From Angiostrongylus vasorum (lineage: Eukaryota; Nematoda; Chromadorea; Rhabditida; Metastrongylidae): DNA of 64,000 bases. A program made the position numbers and the translations under genes. The stretch lies in the NCBI GenBank assembly GCA_018806985.1, contig JADANN010000279.1, positions 62,001 through 126,000 of the forward strand, in the 5' to 3' direction. A model generated the notes under the pieces. It saw only the letters and a program-made list of their open reading frames with translations. It did no database searches and was not told where the DNA came from. This document shows positions 36,690 through 49,300 of the stretch, in pieces. Numbering within the stretch: position 1 is the stretch's first letter; each line of letters begins with the position of its first letter.

Positions 36690-37420
36690 TTTAGGATGAG
36701 CTCTTCTTGATCCAACTGGTAACATGCATAGGTTTGTCGGCGGCTTTCCCCTCAGTCTCCCTTACGACAGTAGCCATACATACAACCGGGTCTATTTCGT
36801 GGACAACGAAATGAGGGGAGTAGCCAGTTACTTTGAAGACATGGTAATGTCTGGTATTAGGCTTTGCCCTCCATATTAAAGTAATTTTGGCTGTGGACAT
36901 AGTTTCTTTCTACCAATACTAACAGAGCCACGCAACACAGAAATCATGCTATGAATTGATTGCTCTAATTGGATCGATACCTCCCAACGGCTTACCGCGT
37001 GTTGTGTTATGTGTTGGGCACATAAATATGAATTTAGAACCGTAGTTGGTTGTTACATCATTTCCGATCACTATGATAGTTCACTATTCACTATGAGAAG
37101 TAGATTGGCGCTTCCATCAGAAACCCAGCTAAGAGTAAACCAATACCAGGGGCCCACCATCCTCCTGGTATCAAATTAGTCACATGATAGCAAATCGCCT
37201 TCTGATCCACAAGGGTTGCGCTTGCCTGTGGTGGTGACGAGCTGGGGCAGACATTGGCTTGGCTGACCTCGGGACTCCAGGGAACCACCATGGCTTAACC
37301 AGCAAATCTCCAAAAAAAAATGGAGGTTATGCTGGGCTCCGCACAACCAGTGAGGACAGGCCGTCCAAGTATCCAAGTAAGTAAATAATGGGATCGATAA
37401 CACCAATTAATAGATCATTA
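36690..37420 (-). other. Unassigned; possible retroelement remnant
   Basis: Two minus-strand open frames lie between the reverse transcriptase fragment and the next gene's stop codon. The one at 36,691-36,900 contains WRAKPNTRHYHVFKVTGYSP and ETEGKAADKPMHVTSWIKK, which has the look of an integrase C-terminal tail but not enough to call. The GC-richer stretch 37,120-37,400 may be more of the same degraded element. Confidence 0.25.
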
Positions 37421-37424
37421 CCGC

Positions 37425-37957
37425 TCTTCACCTGCATTGTTGTAGCAACAACGGTTCCATTTGTCCAAAACAATCGGCAACTGCCAAAGTAATTTATACA
37501 GTAATTTGTCAACAAATGTGTGCTATTTTGTCAAAAAATCTGTTCAAAACAATCAATATTTACAATTATGACAATGACAAGAGTGAGAATTCATGATTTT
37601 CCGGGAGTCCGAAGCGATAGAAACTCTGCGATAGGCTGACCGGAAGTATTCATCATGAAAAAATCTTCAATTTTGTAGAAACTTCTGAAAATGAATATTT
37701 ATAAATATTTCTCATTTGACTAAAGTGACAAGATTTTTTTCACATTTGACGTGATGGAAAATCTCCTTAGGACATTATTAGAATAAGACAAAAAAATGCT
37801 TCAGAAATCCATTACGCAGTTGTTAAAAGGAGTTGAAATTCATGAGAAAAGCTAACACTTTTTCAAAGTGTGTAAAATAGAATGATGCATCGTGAAAACA
37901 CCAAACACAGATTTTACACTTAAATTCATACGAAATTCCAGCTTTTCACGCAAATCA
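37425..37957. other. 3' flank of the ANKS1-like gene
   Basis: Downstream of the stop codon on the minus strand. AT-rich; I saw no canonical AATAAA within the first few hundred bases, so a variant polyadenylation signal is likely. No coding sequence. Confidence 0.4.
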
Positions 37958-40339
37958 CTACACATTTGCGACCTCCTCCATAATGAGACCGTTCTGCAGT
38001 TTGTAAGCGAGCTCAAAGGCTTGTCCTAATGTGACGATGATCTCCGTAGCGACATCCTGAAAATGAAGCATTTCACCATTTTGCCACAGTCAATGTAACC
38101 TGCAAAAATTCTCATATTTGATGCACAATTACAAGAAACAGAAGACGAGCTATTGATGTTGGCGTCATTTTATCTACTTTTGCTGCGTAAGAGATTGAGA
38201 TACGCTGAGACGTTAATGGCGACTTGTGTGAAAGGCATTGGAATTCAATTCATTTCAATGTCTCGATTGTGTGATTTGCGATTATCTGACTGTGGATAGG
38301 TCTTTTTTGTTCAAACAGCAAAAATAATTGCGTCAGTGATACATGCACCACTTAGAATTCAAGGAACTACTTTGCGTGGTGATCGTCAGACGATTTTGCA
38401 AAGACCAATGGCAAATGGTAGTTTCGGTCTAAAAAATACTGGTACGACCTTGTTGTTTCTTCTCCTGATGAACGACGATACGGTCCTGATTGTTCTCAAT
38501 TGATTTCGAACAATGCACACTGCATGCAAGATGTGGACATGCAAGCAATGGTGTTGACGAGTACTGCTTCACTAGGTGTCCATGTCTGCTTCTGTCCAGA
38601 CTGGAAGCTCCTCCTCGAAGAGGTGGTGTGTCGTACTTTGAAAAGGAAAACAAATGAAATGACTTCTTCCTCACTGATCTGATATGAAAGCAAAGTACCG
38701 CGGTGGTTTAAGGAACAATGGTAAATAGAAGTCGTGGACAATTTTCCGTCCATCTAAAGACAGCAACGGTTCAATGGGTGACTACGAGGACGATCATCTT
38801 GGCCAGGTCATTAGAAATCTCGGAAAGCGTTCAAGGTACTCCTCTAAACTTCTGCAGCTTTGCTGCGCGCTTGCCCGTCTCTCCTTAGTTTCAATGTTTT
38901 GTGGCTTATCTGGATAACTTCACAAGTTCTGAGGAACTCTCTGGTTGTTTCTCTGCTTGGTTCTGTGAATCTGCGATTTTCTGTGAGCTCAAAACTTCTG
39001 AAAATACGCTTGTAACTTTCTTCTTTCTTTCTTCTTTCTTCTAAAAGTCCTCTTGTAACTTTCAAAATCCCGAAATTCTTAACATTTTCATGAAGGTCAT
39101 CGATATTCTTCAAATTCTCGATAATGGCACCTTCCCAAAGGCAGGCTAGAAACAAGATAAATCCCAGTTTACAACTGTTTTGGGAAATTTTTTCTTAAAT
39201 TTCACGATTTTATTACATCTCTGTGTTAGGAACAATTTTTCGTGGAAGAGGCACAGATCTTGCTGATCTCATATAAATCTTTGGAATAGTAGTAGCAGCC
39301 CTTGCCCGTAGTCTTCCCAGCACACGATACCGTATCTTAGTCATATAAATTAATAAATTAACAACAAAAATTAAGAATAAGTAGCGATCTTGACGTGATG
39401 CATGCTGACTCCTCTAAAGGATGGCTTTTCCGATGTTTTACTCGGCAATTTTTGTATTTTTGTGAAGAATATATACCGCGGTGAGAACACAGAACACATG
39501 ACACAAATTCTTCTCCACATCCTGGGATATGTAGGTGAAACAGTTGAGATCCCTCTCATCCTGACACACAATTTGGATTTGCGAGATTTTGTGCTCGACA
39601 GCCAGTCGCTGAAACATAAATTTCCACCATTGATCCATAGGAACGTGTTAAGCAAATAATATCCGTATTAACAGCAATAAGAACGGTGGAAATTATTACA
39701 GTTATAAGAATAAAAATAATAAAGAATAATAAATTCATCGCCACATCTTACAAAATGTAAATTATCTTGTAAACTGTAAAAACGAAGTGTAAATGTCAGC
39801 GTGTAAGACTTTTCATCTTTCGTCATCTTTTTCCTCTTTCCAGTGAAACAACAGAGATCCGATAATGATTTTAATCACTGCTTTTTTCTGGCACATCTAC
39901 TTTTCTTCAAATCTGACTTTTTGCACTTCTCATTTCGCCGTTTTGTCCGTACTTTATTTATGTTCTCTATACAACTTTGTACAATGACATCCGAACTGAA
40001 ACGCTGTGTACGAGAATTACCCCGGTTCTTCCGTCGAGTATACGGACACCTTGGATCGATATTTCCAAGATAACCTGTGGCACTTTGGCAATTACGCGTA
40101 TTGCCTTCTGTAAAACAACAACAAAAATCTTTTGGAATATTTAAATTACAGATCTGAACTAATACTAATATTAATGTACCTTAAGTTTTACCATCGCTCG
40201 TCGGCTTTCCTCTGTACCGTCGATATTGGAGATTTCCATGCTACCCAGGTAATGAGCTAAGAATGATGCATGACTGTGAAGTAAGTCAATCTTTGCTGCA
40301 TCACCATTTTCAGTGTCATCGTTCTCAGGAAATGATACA
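37958..40339 (-). CDS. ANKS1-like gene: PTB domain and C-terminus
   Basis: Four exons: 40,180-40,339, 40,021-40,107, 39,477-39,608 and 37,958-38,056. They encode SFLAHYLGSMEISNIDGTEE (the PTB 'YLGS' start), KVPQVILEISIQGVRILDG (strands 2-4), RLAVEHKISQIQIVCQDERD plus LNCFTYISQD and NLCHVFCVLTA (the H-x-I-x-x-I, 'CF.YI' and 'CHVF' landmarks), and DVATEIIVTLGQAFELAYKL (the C-terminal helix). A stop follows ten codons later, so the ~50-residue tail of vertebrate ANKS1 after the PTB is absent. The last intron (1.4 kb) holds an unrelated 103-codon open frame. PTB domains bind NPxY-type motifs in receptor tails. Confidence 0.92.
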
Positions 40340-43300
40340 CTAAAACCAGAAACATGCCACTTATACAATCCTTATCACTCCGATATTACCATACTTTCCA
40401 CTCAAACGATACGAAAGAAAAACACAATCAACCACATACGTTGTTTCGCATGCAAATTCCCTCAGAATATTTGACGTGGACGCAATGCCAGCTTCACGAT
40501 TATTCTTTAATTCCTCTTTCTTTTGATGAATTTCGTCAAATTTGGTATTCATCAATGAATATAGAATACGGGCAATATGACCCGGTAGAGTTATACCCAT
40601 TTTCTGAAAGTCATGAATTTAGTGAAAAGAAATGACCAAGAAAAACAGGAACGAAAATCCTCAAGCATATCAGCCTACATTGAAAACTTCGAGTAGATAA
40701 AATCCAACGAAATCTATCAATTATAAATCCGAACCTCCAAGTGATCTCGTGTAAGCCCCACATTTCGCACAAGAACCATCGTCTTCAAGCCTGCAGTGAC
40801 GAAGTTCCCAAGATAATCTGTTAACTCTAACGAGCAGAGCCAATCAGAAACATAGTTGAAACTGTCTGAAACAAATCCGATTTCATGTAAATTGTACTAT
40901 GTTATGATACTCCTTCAGTAATAACCAGACAAATAACGTTAAATCAACAGTATCCTCTTCAAATACTGCACGATTATGCACTTAGACAAGTCAAACACAT
41001 TAGAATGTTAGAGATACCTTCAAAAGAATGTAGTAACCAAACCAAAAAACAGACTAACAGGCATTCGGTTTGGCATTCCTGACACTATCCAAATATGAAA
41101 GTATTTGTTGCTGAATCGGTTTTTCGATTCCTAGAGCCGATAGTTCTCGAGTCGACAAACAGCCATGCTAAAGTATCTGACACCTTGTCTAACTTTCTAC
41201 TTGCTGCCTATTATTTTTTTCATGGCAGGGTGTCACGTAAAAAAGAACCACGATGATGCCGAGATATTTGCAAAACTCAAACCTCATTCCAGATTCGAGC
41301 CCGCGATCACTCTTTCTGGGGGCAAACGTGTTACTCACTGCATTACCTACACACTTGTTTTGTCTTTCTCCCAGTCAGGTTGGCGTGGGTGTGGATTTCG
41401 CAAATATCTCAGAATTATTTTAGTTGTGTCTGACCTTTTTCTACCGTGATTTTCTAGAATCTAACCATCACAATGAAAAAAAAACCTCATCACATTAGCA
41501 AGCCACGAACTTCTACCAACATTATCAAGAATGTTAACTTCTTATTTTCTGCCTATTATTATTTCTCACGGCAAGATATGATGCGAAATACAACCACTAT
41601 GATGCCAAGATATAACAATTGCAAAACTTCGACCCTATGCCAGATCGAAGCGTGATACCCTTTCCGGTGGTTCATGTGTTAGGCACGGCACCACTGAGGC
41701 CCTCCTTCTGCCTTTCTCTCTGCCAGTTTTCTACGTAACGCAGCCATCAAGTTTTGCAAATATCTCTGCATTATAGCATCAGAAATATTTCAAATCAGAA
41801 ACGAAGTACTGGACTAAACCAAATACGTCTCCAAAATCACATAATAACTTATCGCCGTTTTTAAACTGTCTAGAGACCACTAAAAATACCTAATATTTTC
41901 GTGTAATAAGAGACATTTCTGGTTGCCCAACTGCGACGTACTACAGGAGTTCATCACTCTAGTACAATCACTCTCGGTGAGAAAGATCTCCACATCTACG
42001 TCCGGAAACCGGGCTAAGAGTTGGATGATGAAGATGGACGATGAGTACGTTGAAGTTGAAAATGAAGCATATGTTCCAGTGACCTTTATTTAACACTCCC
42101 GCGAATACGCCAAATTTCGCGCTTTGCGAATGGACGACACCTAATGTTTGCCTGAGCTCTCGCTGTGATACCGATAGATTTCAGACCGGCCATTCCCTAA
42201 TGTTTTTTTAGAAAGGCGCCCCCTTTTGATTTGATTTCCGTCCTATGAATCGGATTTTGTCTCCGTTTTAAAAAGAAATTTCTGCGCTTTCCTTATCTTA
42301 CGTATGCTCATTCTCTTCTACAGACAGTCCCGTATTTCTCGTGCAGCATATACAACTATTGTGCACGAAGATATGTACTCGTCCACTATACAACTATACT
42401 TTTGTCTCAGCATTAATGAAGTTGGATAGGTTCTGCAAGCAATATTACAATGTTCATCTCATACTTCTGATATTCTTTCATTCCTAACTATACGGAAAAG
42501 TCACCATAGCTGTTGAAAATTAGAAAACAACGAAATGCTAATCAAAAAATATGTTGCACACTGAATACGTTGCCAATTCTTCGGGGCAGAGGCATTTCCG
42601 TGCCTCCTCACTGCATACACTCTCAAAGCTGCACATTCTCCCCAACAGAACCAGTTTTCCGCGGCAAATAGAGAAATTAGTGAGAAGTTGTTAAGAAGAT
42701 ACCCTCTCATGGATTATGCGCACCATAGTATCTTCCTTGGATAAGGAATCGATTCACTGCAAGAAGTGTAGGGATAAACTACTGTGCATTAAAATAAACC
42801 ACCATTAAGAAAATGACACCCATAGATGTCTTACGGGCCGGTTGCGCGAAACCATTACGACACCTATGTTTCATTCGTCGTGAGAGTGTTAATATTACTT
42901 AAAATGACGATTATTGTAATTTTACGTTGTTGAGTGTTTTACTACATTACTGTAGGAAAGTTACGCTTCTAAAATGACTCCCAAAGATTATTTTAGTAGT
43001 TAATTAACATTTCAATAATACGGATATTAAATAACAATCTCTAGTGCTCACCAGTTGCGTAAGCCTATCAAACCCAGCTCGTGTTAAAATCTGACCAACT
43101 TCCGCAGCTTTTGGATTTGGAATGCCCACTGTTGTGCAAAGCCATTGACTTACTGTGTTTTTGTTCCTTAAAAAAGAAGTGGCTAAAATTGAAGGAATAT
43201 GCTAGAAACAAATGCTACAAGCAGTTCTTTTGCTCAGGCAACATTTAATTATTTATACATGAATATCACTACAAAAAAAGATAAAGCTTTCCGCGTTGAT

Positions 43301-46300
43301 CAATTCCTGAGGGGTGCGCCATACATTCGACTAAATTAAGTATCGTTGGAAGTGACTGAATGCATATCTGGCCTTTACAATGACTCGCGGTGGCCTACCG
43401 ATGTATCGAACCAGTGCTACTATCTTCCCAGACAAGTCTGGTACCAATTTGCCGCTCCCCGGAAGGATGGAAGGCTTGGTGAGCCACGGGCGCGGGGATC
43501 GATTCTACATGTGTTGCACGGCGCCTCCGACCACGGCGCCACACGCGCTCGAATATCACTTTACACCCGAAAAAGTACTAAAATAAGTTCATATGTAGAT
43601 ACATCAACAAAGAGTTGCCTAAGGTTTCTGAAAATTTTTCGTCAATTTCCTATGCTATCAAATCAGGCGATCAGTTTTTTTCTACTAATCAACTAGATTT
43701 TTTTCTACTACGAGGGTCTAACACATTCAACACTCATTTCCGAACTTGTTTTATCCTAAGGAACAATACTCATCTTTAAAACAAGAAAAAACAAAGAAAT
43801 CCACGTTTAATACAGTAAGAAGAAGAAAAAGAAAGGAATAGCACTTAGTACAAAAAGGACTTGCGAAACGAATTAGGAAAATACAGAAGATTGCATAACT
43901 GACCGATTCAGATTTGCAAGTTGATGACGACGAAGTGTTGACACTGTGACGATTTGTTGATGGCTGTGAAGTGAGCTGTAGTGTTAATGCTTGTGAACGA
44001 CAATCCCTCAGAAATACGGCCACCTGCGATTCGTAGTTGGCTGCAAATACCGACTCTCGGCAAACAGCACCACCAAACGACGAAAGGATGTCATCGATCT
44101 GAAAACATCAGTATTTTCATTAGCATCTTCATCTACTGTAGTTAAAACTGTATTGGATTCATTGATATTAAAGTAGATTGTCTCTATATGCAACAAAATC
44201 AACAAGCGAAGGTTAAATATAAAACAGTTGGCCAGGGGATGCGTGCAGTTCCGTGGCTAGAGGTGCGCTGCAACACCCACGTTATCCTTCGTTCGATCTC
44301 GTGCCCCTCACCAAGCCTTCCATCCATCTGAAGTTGGCAAATTGGTGACAGACTCCTCTGGGAATAAAGATAGCAGCACTGAAATGCTTCACCAGTAACC
44401 ACTAAAGGTCACTGTTTAGGCCAGATATGGACTCAATCATCTCTAACGATGCTTAATGAAGTCCAATGCACGGTCCATCCATTAGGGGGTTGATCAATGC
44501 CGAGTGATTTGTCCTTCATGCGTTTATATACACATAGTCATGCTCGTGTACATTTCTGTTAGTAACTTGTATCTTTAAGGATTATGTTTTAGATGTCTAT
44601 CTCTTTCAGGAACCTCACTGCGAAATGTGCCGAGCGATATCGTGTCCAATTAAGAAAACTGACGTTCATTACAATATAATCTAACAAATTACTCTAGAGT
44701 ATAGCAACCACTCACTGCCAAAATCAGCTAGCCACTCATGTGTATTATCGACAAAAACAGTAGAAGTAGAGTGACTGTTGCAAAAAATATAATGCACTAC
44801 CAATTTCTCTCAGATGAGGGGAGGCATCACGGCTGTTTACAAACCACAACTAAATTGCCCTACCACCGGCTTCAGTCCGTAAATGAGTTATGCGGTTAAA
44901 AGTGAGATAGGTAAGGTTTAATTTCGTATAAGAGTCAAAGGTGAGTGAAGAGAGAAGTGAAGTACTGTAATTTTGAATAATAGGGAATATTAAGTGAAGA
45001 GAGCAGCAAAGAAAATTAGATAATAAAATAACAGCTAGTTTTAAACTGATAGCTCTATGAAATTTTCTGTGGCTTGCAATGAGTTGTTGGTTAATTGCAA
45101 TTTACTTACTGAACATTAATATATTTATAAAAACAAGACAGAAATGGATATATCAGAGCACCACTCTATCAAGAAAACAGTGAACACAACAATGATCCCC
45201 TTACAATCATTTTTCTCTTAATCTAATAGCCACTTTCTAGTAGGACAATTCACTGTAAGGGAGTAGAAGAGTTAGTATACAATGTATTAAGTTATACTTC
45301 ACACTTTCTCTATTGGAGCACACCTTTTTCCACTCTTCGATTTCATTGATTGACTCGCTTGCTTTATTCGAATCCATCTGCGGAAGTTGTCCTGTGCTTG
45401 CATCCCAACCAGGTCGCATTTTCTCTACACTTGATGGGCTTTCATCGCCACTTAAACTGACATCAGCTTTATAAGGGGAAAGTTCTACAGCAAACCTGCA
45501 AATGTTTATACATCCAGGCGACACACCTATTCTGATGATACAACTTATAGAACGACGTATCCGATGGAGGAGTGGTGGAAATTCGCGAAACCACTGGCAA
45601 CGAACACGACGATGTTATTGTTTCGCCACTATATTCTAAAAGTCTAAATGCTCAAATTATAAAGATGACGTTAATAAAAAATGAACGCTATATGGATATA
45701 CTTGGCTAAGTGAAGAAAACTGGCCCAGAAACGAGAAAGCCCACGAAATGTAGATATCATATACTTCATTGAAGACGAAATCAGAAAAGAAACTGGAATA
45801 ATCCTACTAAATGGAATATGGTACTAACCTGTTGCTTCTGGAGAAAATGATAACTGCTCTGATGGGGAGATTTTGGCACATGCTTTGGACTGAAAGATGA
45901 ACTTGAAAATCCATTTCTGAGCTAGACATTAGCTTCATGCACAATAAAAGAAGGATAAAGCTTTCGGCGTTGATCAATCCTGAGGGATGCACCATGCATT
46001 CAACTTCATTAAGCAACGTTTGGAGGTGATTGAATGCATATCTGGCATTTGCAATGACTCGCGGTGCTCTACCGGGGCATCGAGACAGTGCTGCTATCCT
46101 CCAGACAAGTCTGGTACTAACTTCCCGATCCAGGAGGGATGAAAGGCTTGTTGAGCCATGGGTGCGGGAGAGCGATTCTACGTGTGTATTGCAGGGCGCC
46201 CCTGACCACTGCCCCACACGCGCCCAAGCTTCATGCATAGGTATAACAAATTGAGGACCACAACGGAATCCGAAAAACAAGGAAAAGTTACATTTGAACA

Positions 46301-49300
46301 CAGCTTGTTGAAAATTTTACTCCGAGAAGAGTCAGGAGAAGGAGGTACGTCAGAATAATCGATTGTAAGTGTTGACAGGGAAAACTCCATGCTTGAGCGA
46401 TCGTTTCTTCCGAGTCGATCGTCATTCTAAGAAATTTCATCTTCAGATCGATTTGCTAAGTGAATATAGTCGAGTCAACAACGTTCAGTATAAAGGTTAT
46501 CTAAAAGAAAAAAAAAGGAAATCACTAACAAATGCGTTTGGTGTCGAAGATGTTGCTGTGGAGATGTTCGAAGAGGTCAACTGCTAGAATTCGTGTTATG
46601 ATACGAGTAAAATGGAGCGACCAAATATATTTCTTCTTGGATAATATTTTGGACATCTATTCTACAACATTCAGCATGAACCATATTTTAATCAAACAGT
46701 TCCAAATGGATGATAAACGAAGATTTAGTGGCTCCGTTAGGATAGATATATCGTTCACTATTGGTTACTAGCTTAAGATATCGGAGTAGTCCAAGTGTAA
46801 TCACCAAGTTGAAATTCCCGATTTTTTAAGATTTCTAATTTATGTCTATGATTGTATCAAGTGCATACACGACAGAACTCATTAAGTTCTCAAACGACTT
46901 ACAGCTGTTGATTCGCGTTCAGGTGTAACACTAGAGCTGAGAATACTTGTCGATGTACTGCCCGTCAATTCCTCAGGCATAGCAAGAGGTGCTCGACCAG
47001 CAGGACTGGAACGTGAAAAAGTAACTGGTGAAGATGCTGAAACAGATGTGTTAGCCGTGAAGTCGACATGAGCAAAGGTTCTCCTGTTTAATAAAAGAAT
47101 AATTTATTTGTTACGAAAGTGGACAAGAAGATTATTTGATTCTCAAACAAAAATGCATGTCACTACAAATGCTAAAAATGATCGAACAACAAATGGAAAA
47201 ATTCCTTCTTGGCTAATAATGACTTCGTTATTTTTGACAAATTTATGGCAATTATCATGTAAGAAGAGCAACGTCAACCTTCTAGTGTCGAGCACCGTTA
47301 TTAATAATCCTGTTAACTTTGTAAAATTCATAATAAATGTGATAGAAGAGCACTAACATCGACCTAATGTAGAGCAGACAAACGTCGTTGTCGAAGTTTT
47401 GCGTGAACTGAATTGTGGACTCACATTCGACCCGTTGGAAGTTCCCCGAGTCCGCAAAGAACTATCGTCTAAGGAGAAAGGGTTATACTAATAGAGTAGC
47501 ACTTGTACATAGGCATTCCTTATACAATTTGATGTCCTTCCGTTTACAAAGTTCTCAAATAGGTGAAAATATTACAAGTAGGTCTAATCTTGTGCAGCAC
47601 GACAAGCCTACGTTTTAATCTGATACTTTTGTTACGTTTTAGAAAACTAACTGTTCGCAAATAACCGACGATGTTTAAGAAATGTTAGGAGTTTTCACAA
47701 TAGGATTTCTCAGTTATCATACAACCCACAACTACTTAGTTAATCTGAAGGCTAGGGAAAATTTGTTGGGCATTCTAAGTGGCAAAATGAAATCTTCTGG
47801 TGCTAAAAATAGTCAATTGATAACCGAAAACAGCAAAGAAATAATTTTCGATCGAAGAGAGCCTGTGTTGAAGTGAAACGTATTTCAATTCAGGAGAAAG
47901 TATAAGGAAACCTAAACCTTTTTTGTCGTCCTGAATATTTTCTTCAAGAGCCTCGAATGTGGAAGGAAATGTGTTCAAGACCGATGGTCGCGTCCGAGGG
48001 CGGGCTAGGAGGAAATATTAGTAGAATGGATGTAAAAAGAAAACTAAGCAATTAAAATGCAACTTAAAAAAGCCAGTTAAAAGCATTTATGAGACGAACA
48101 CCCACAAGTCGGAAGGGTTTGAGCTTGTTCTTGTCGGGAGGATGCCAAAAATGACAATCCGTTTGCTTTTCCCACCGTTGACGCACAGTCGTGATTCCAT
48201 CGGCTTAATTTTACATAAAATGGAGGAAAAAAAAGATATGCCAAATGTCTTTGAGAAAATCTAAGCACCGTTCTGATGTTGAAAATAAACGAGTTCATGA
48301 GATGGTCCAATATTTCCGTGAGGCACATTCAATATATAAGCTTTTCCGCCGCTTAAAGGTGGATCTTGAGGTGGTTAATGGTGAGGTCGCTCTTATTCTT
48401 TATGCCAAACAGGAGGTATAGTACGGGCCAAAGTGACTCCGTACTCCATCCAAGAGGCAGTTGGATCTAATCGACCGGCTTCTTATCGGATTAAATTAAA
48501 TTAAATTTTGTCGGATTAACGTAACTTGAAACTAACCATCGCGCAAAACTCATCTATGCACACGTGCTTTGGTATCCTTATGTGTAAGCAGGTTATGTAC
48601 AGCAGCTAGTGCATCGCTCAAAACTACGTTTTAGTCAGTGAAGGGAAAGGTGAAACATATTTGTTACAAATGCACTGCAGCACATGGATGATGGTTGGTA
48701 CGCTGTTGCAATGAATTAGAAACACATAAAATACCATCTGACACCACATTCTACATACAAGTACAAGTCTGTTCCCGAAATGACCTATGAGTAAAGCCAA
48801 GTCTTTAATACAAACTCTTTGGTATCTGGTTTATATTTCTATTCGGATGTCTACTAGAGGATGAACACATGCTCTGCAGTAACAGTGCCGAACCACGGTT
48901 ACCCTCTCACGAAATGCGAGTGAAAAAAACAGAGGGATTGGCATCGAAATACGTTTACTGGTTTCCGGTTGAAGGAGTCGGTGATCAAGGCGTCTAGAGG
49001 TGATGGCGCGTTAATCAAGAGGTGTAGTTGACGGAACGCAACCCTAACGTAAGCTTCTATCCAGCTAGAAATTTAAAACAGATATTAAGCGGTGCTTTTT
49101 TCGGAGTTCAGTCAGAATTCAGCTGCAAAGCATATGCGGAGACAAAAAGGAAAACTGGAGAAAACTGAAGTATAAATGCGCCGAATACTATTTTAAATCT
49201 TAATATTTGTCCCAGAATTTATATTGGAAACATAATTACCTATGGCCTGTCGTGGGGGCGTTATCGTAGACGATAAGATTTCTTGGTATATTGTCGTACG

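Noticed and set aside
42501..42710. Candidate second half of SAM1
   Set aside because: It lacks the SAM pattern, whereas 41,059-41,167 has it and matches phase.
43346..43696. 116-codon plus-strand open frame
   Set aside because: It reads through the antisense strand of a SINE (43,271-43,550) into intronic AT-rich sequence.
45807..46301. 164-codon minus-strand open frame, the longest in the window
   Set aside because: Most of it is the antisense/sense reading of a SINE copy with target-site duplications at 45,931 and 46,227. Only the first-exon-like part at 45,829-45,889 is coding, and in its own splice context.
47468..47468. Short form of the exon ending at 47,425 (GTGAGT donor)
   Set aside because: The donor is strong, but it leaves phase 0 while the next exon opens in phase 2. 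Extending to the GTTTGT donor after 47,384 restores the frame, so the longer form was used; both could exist as isoforms only if another exon intervenes.
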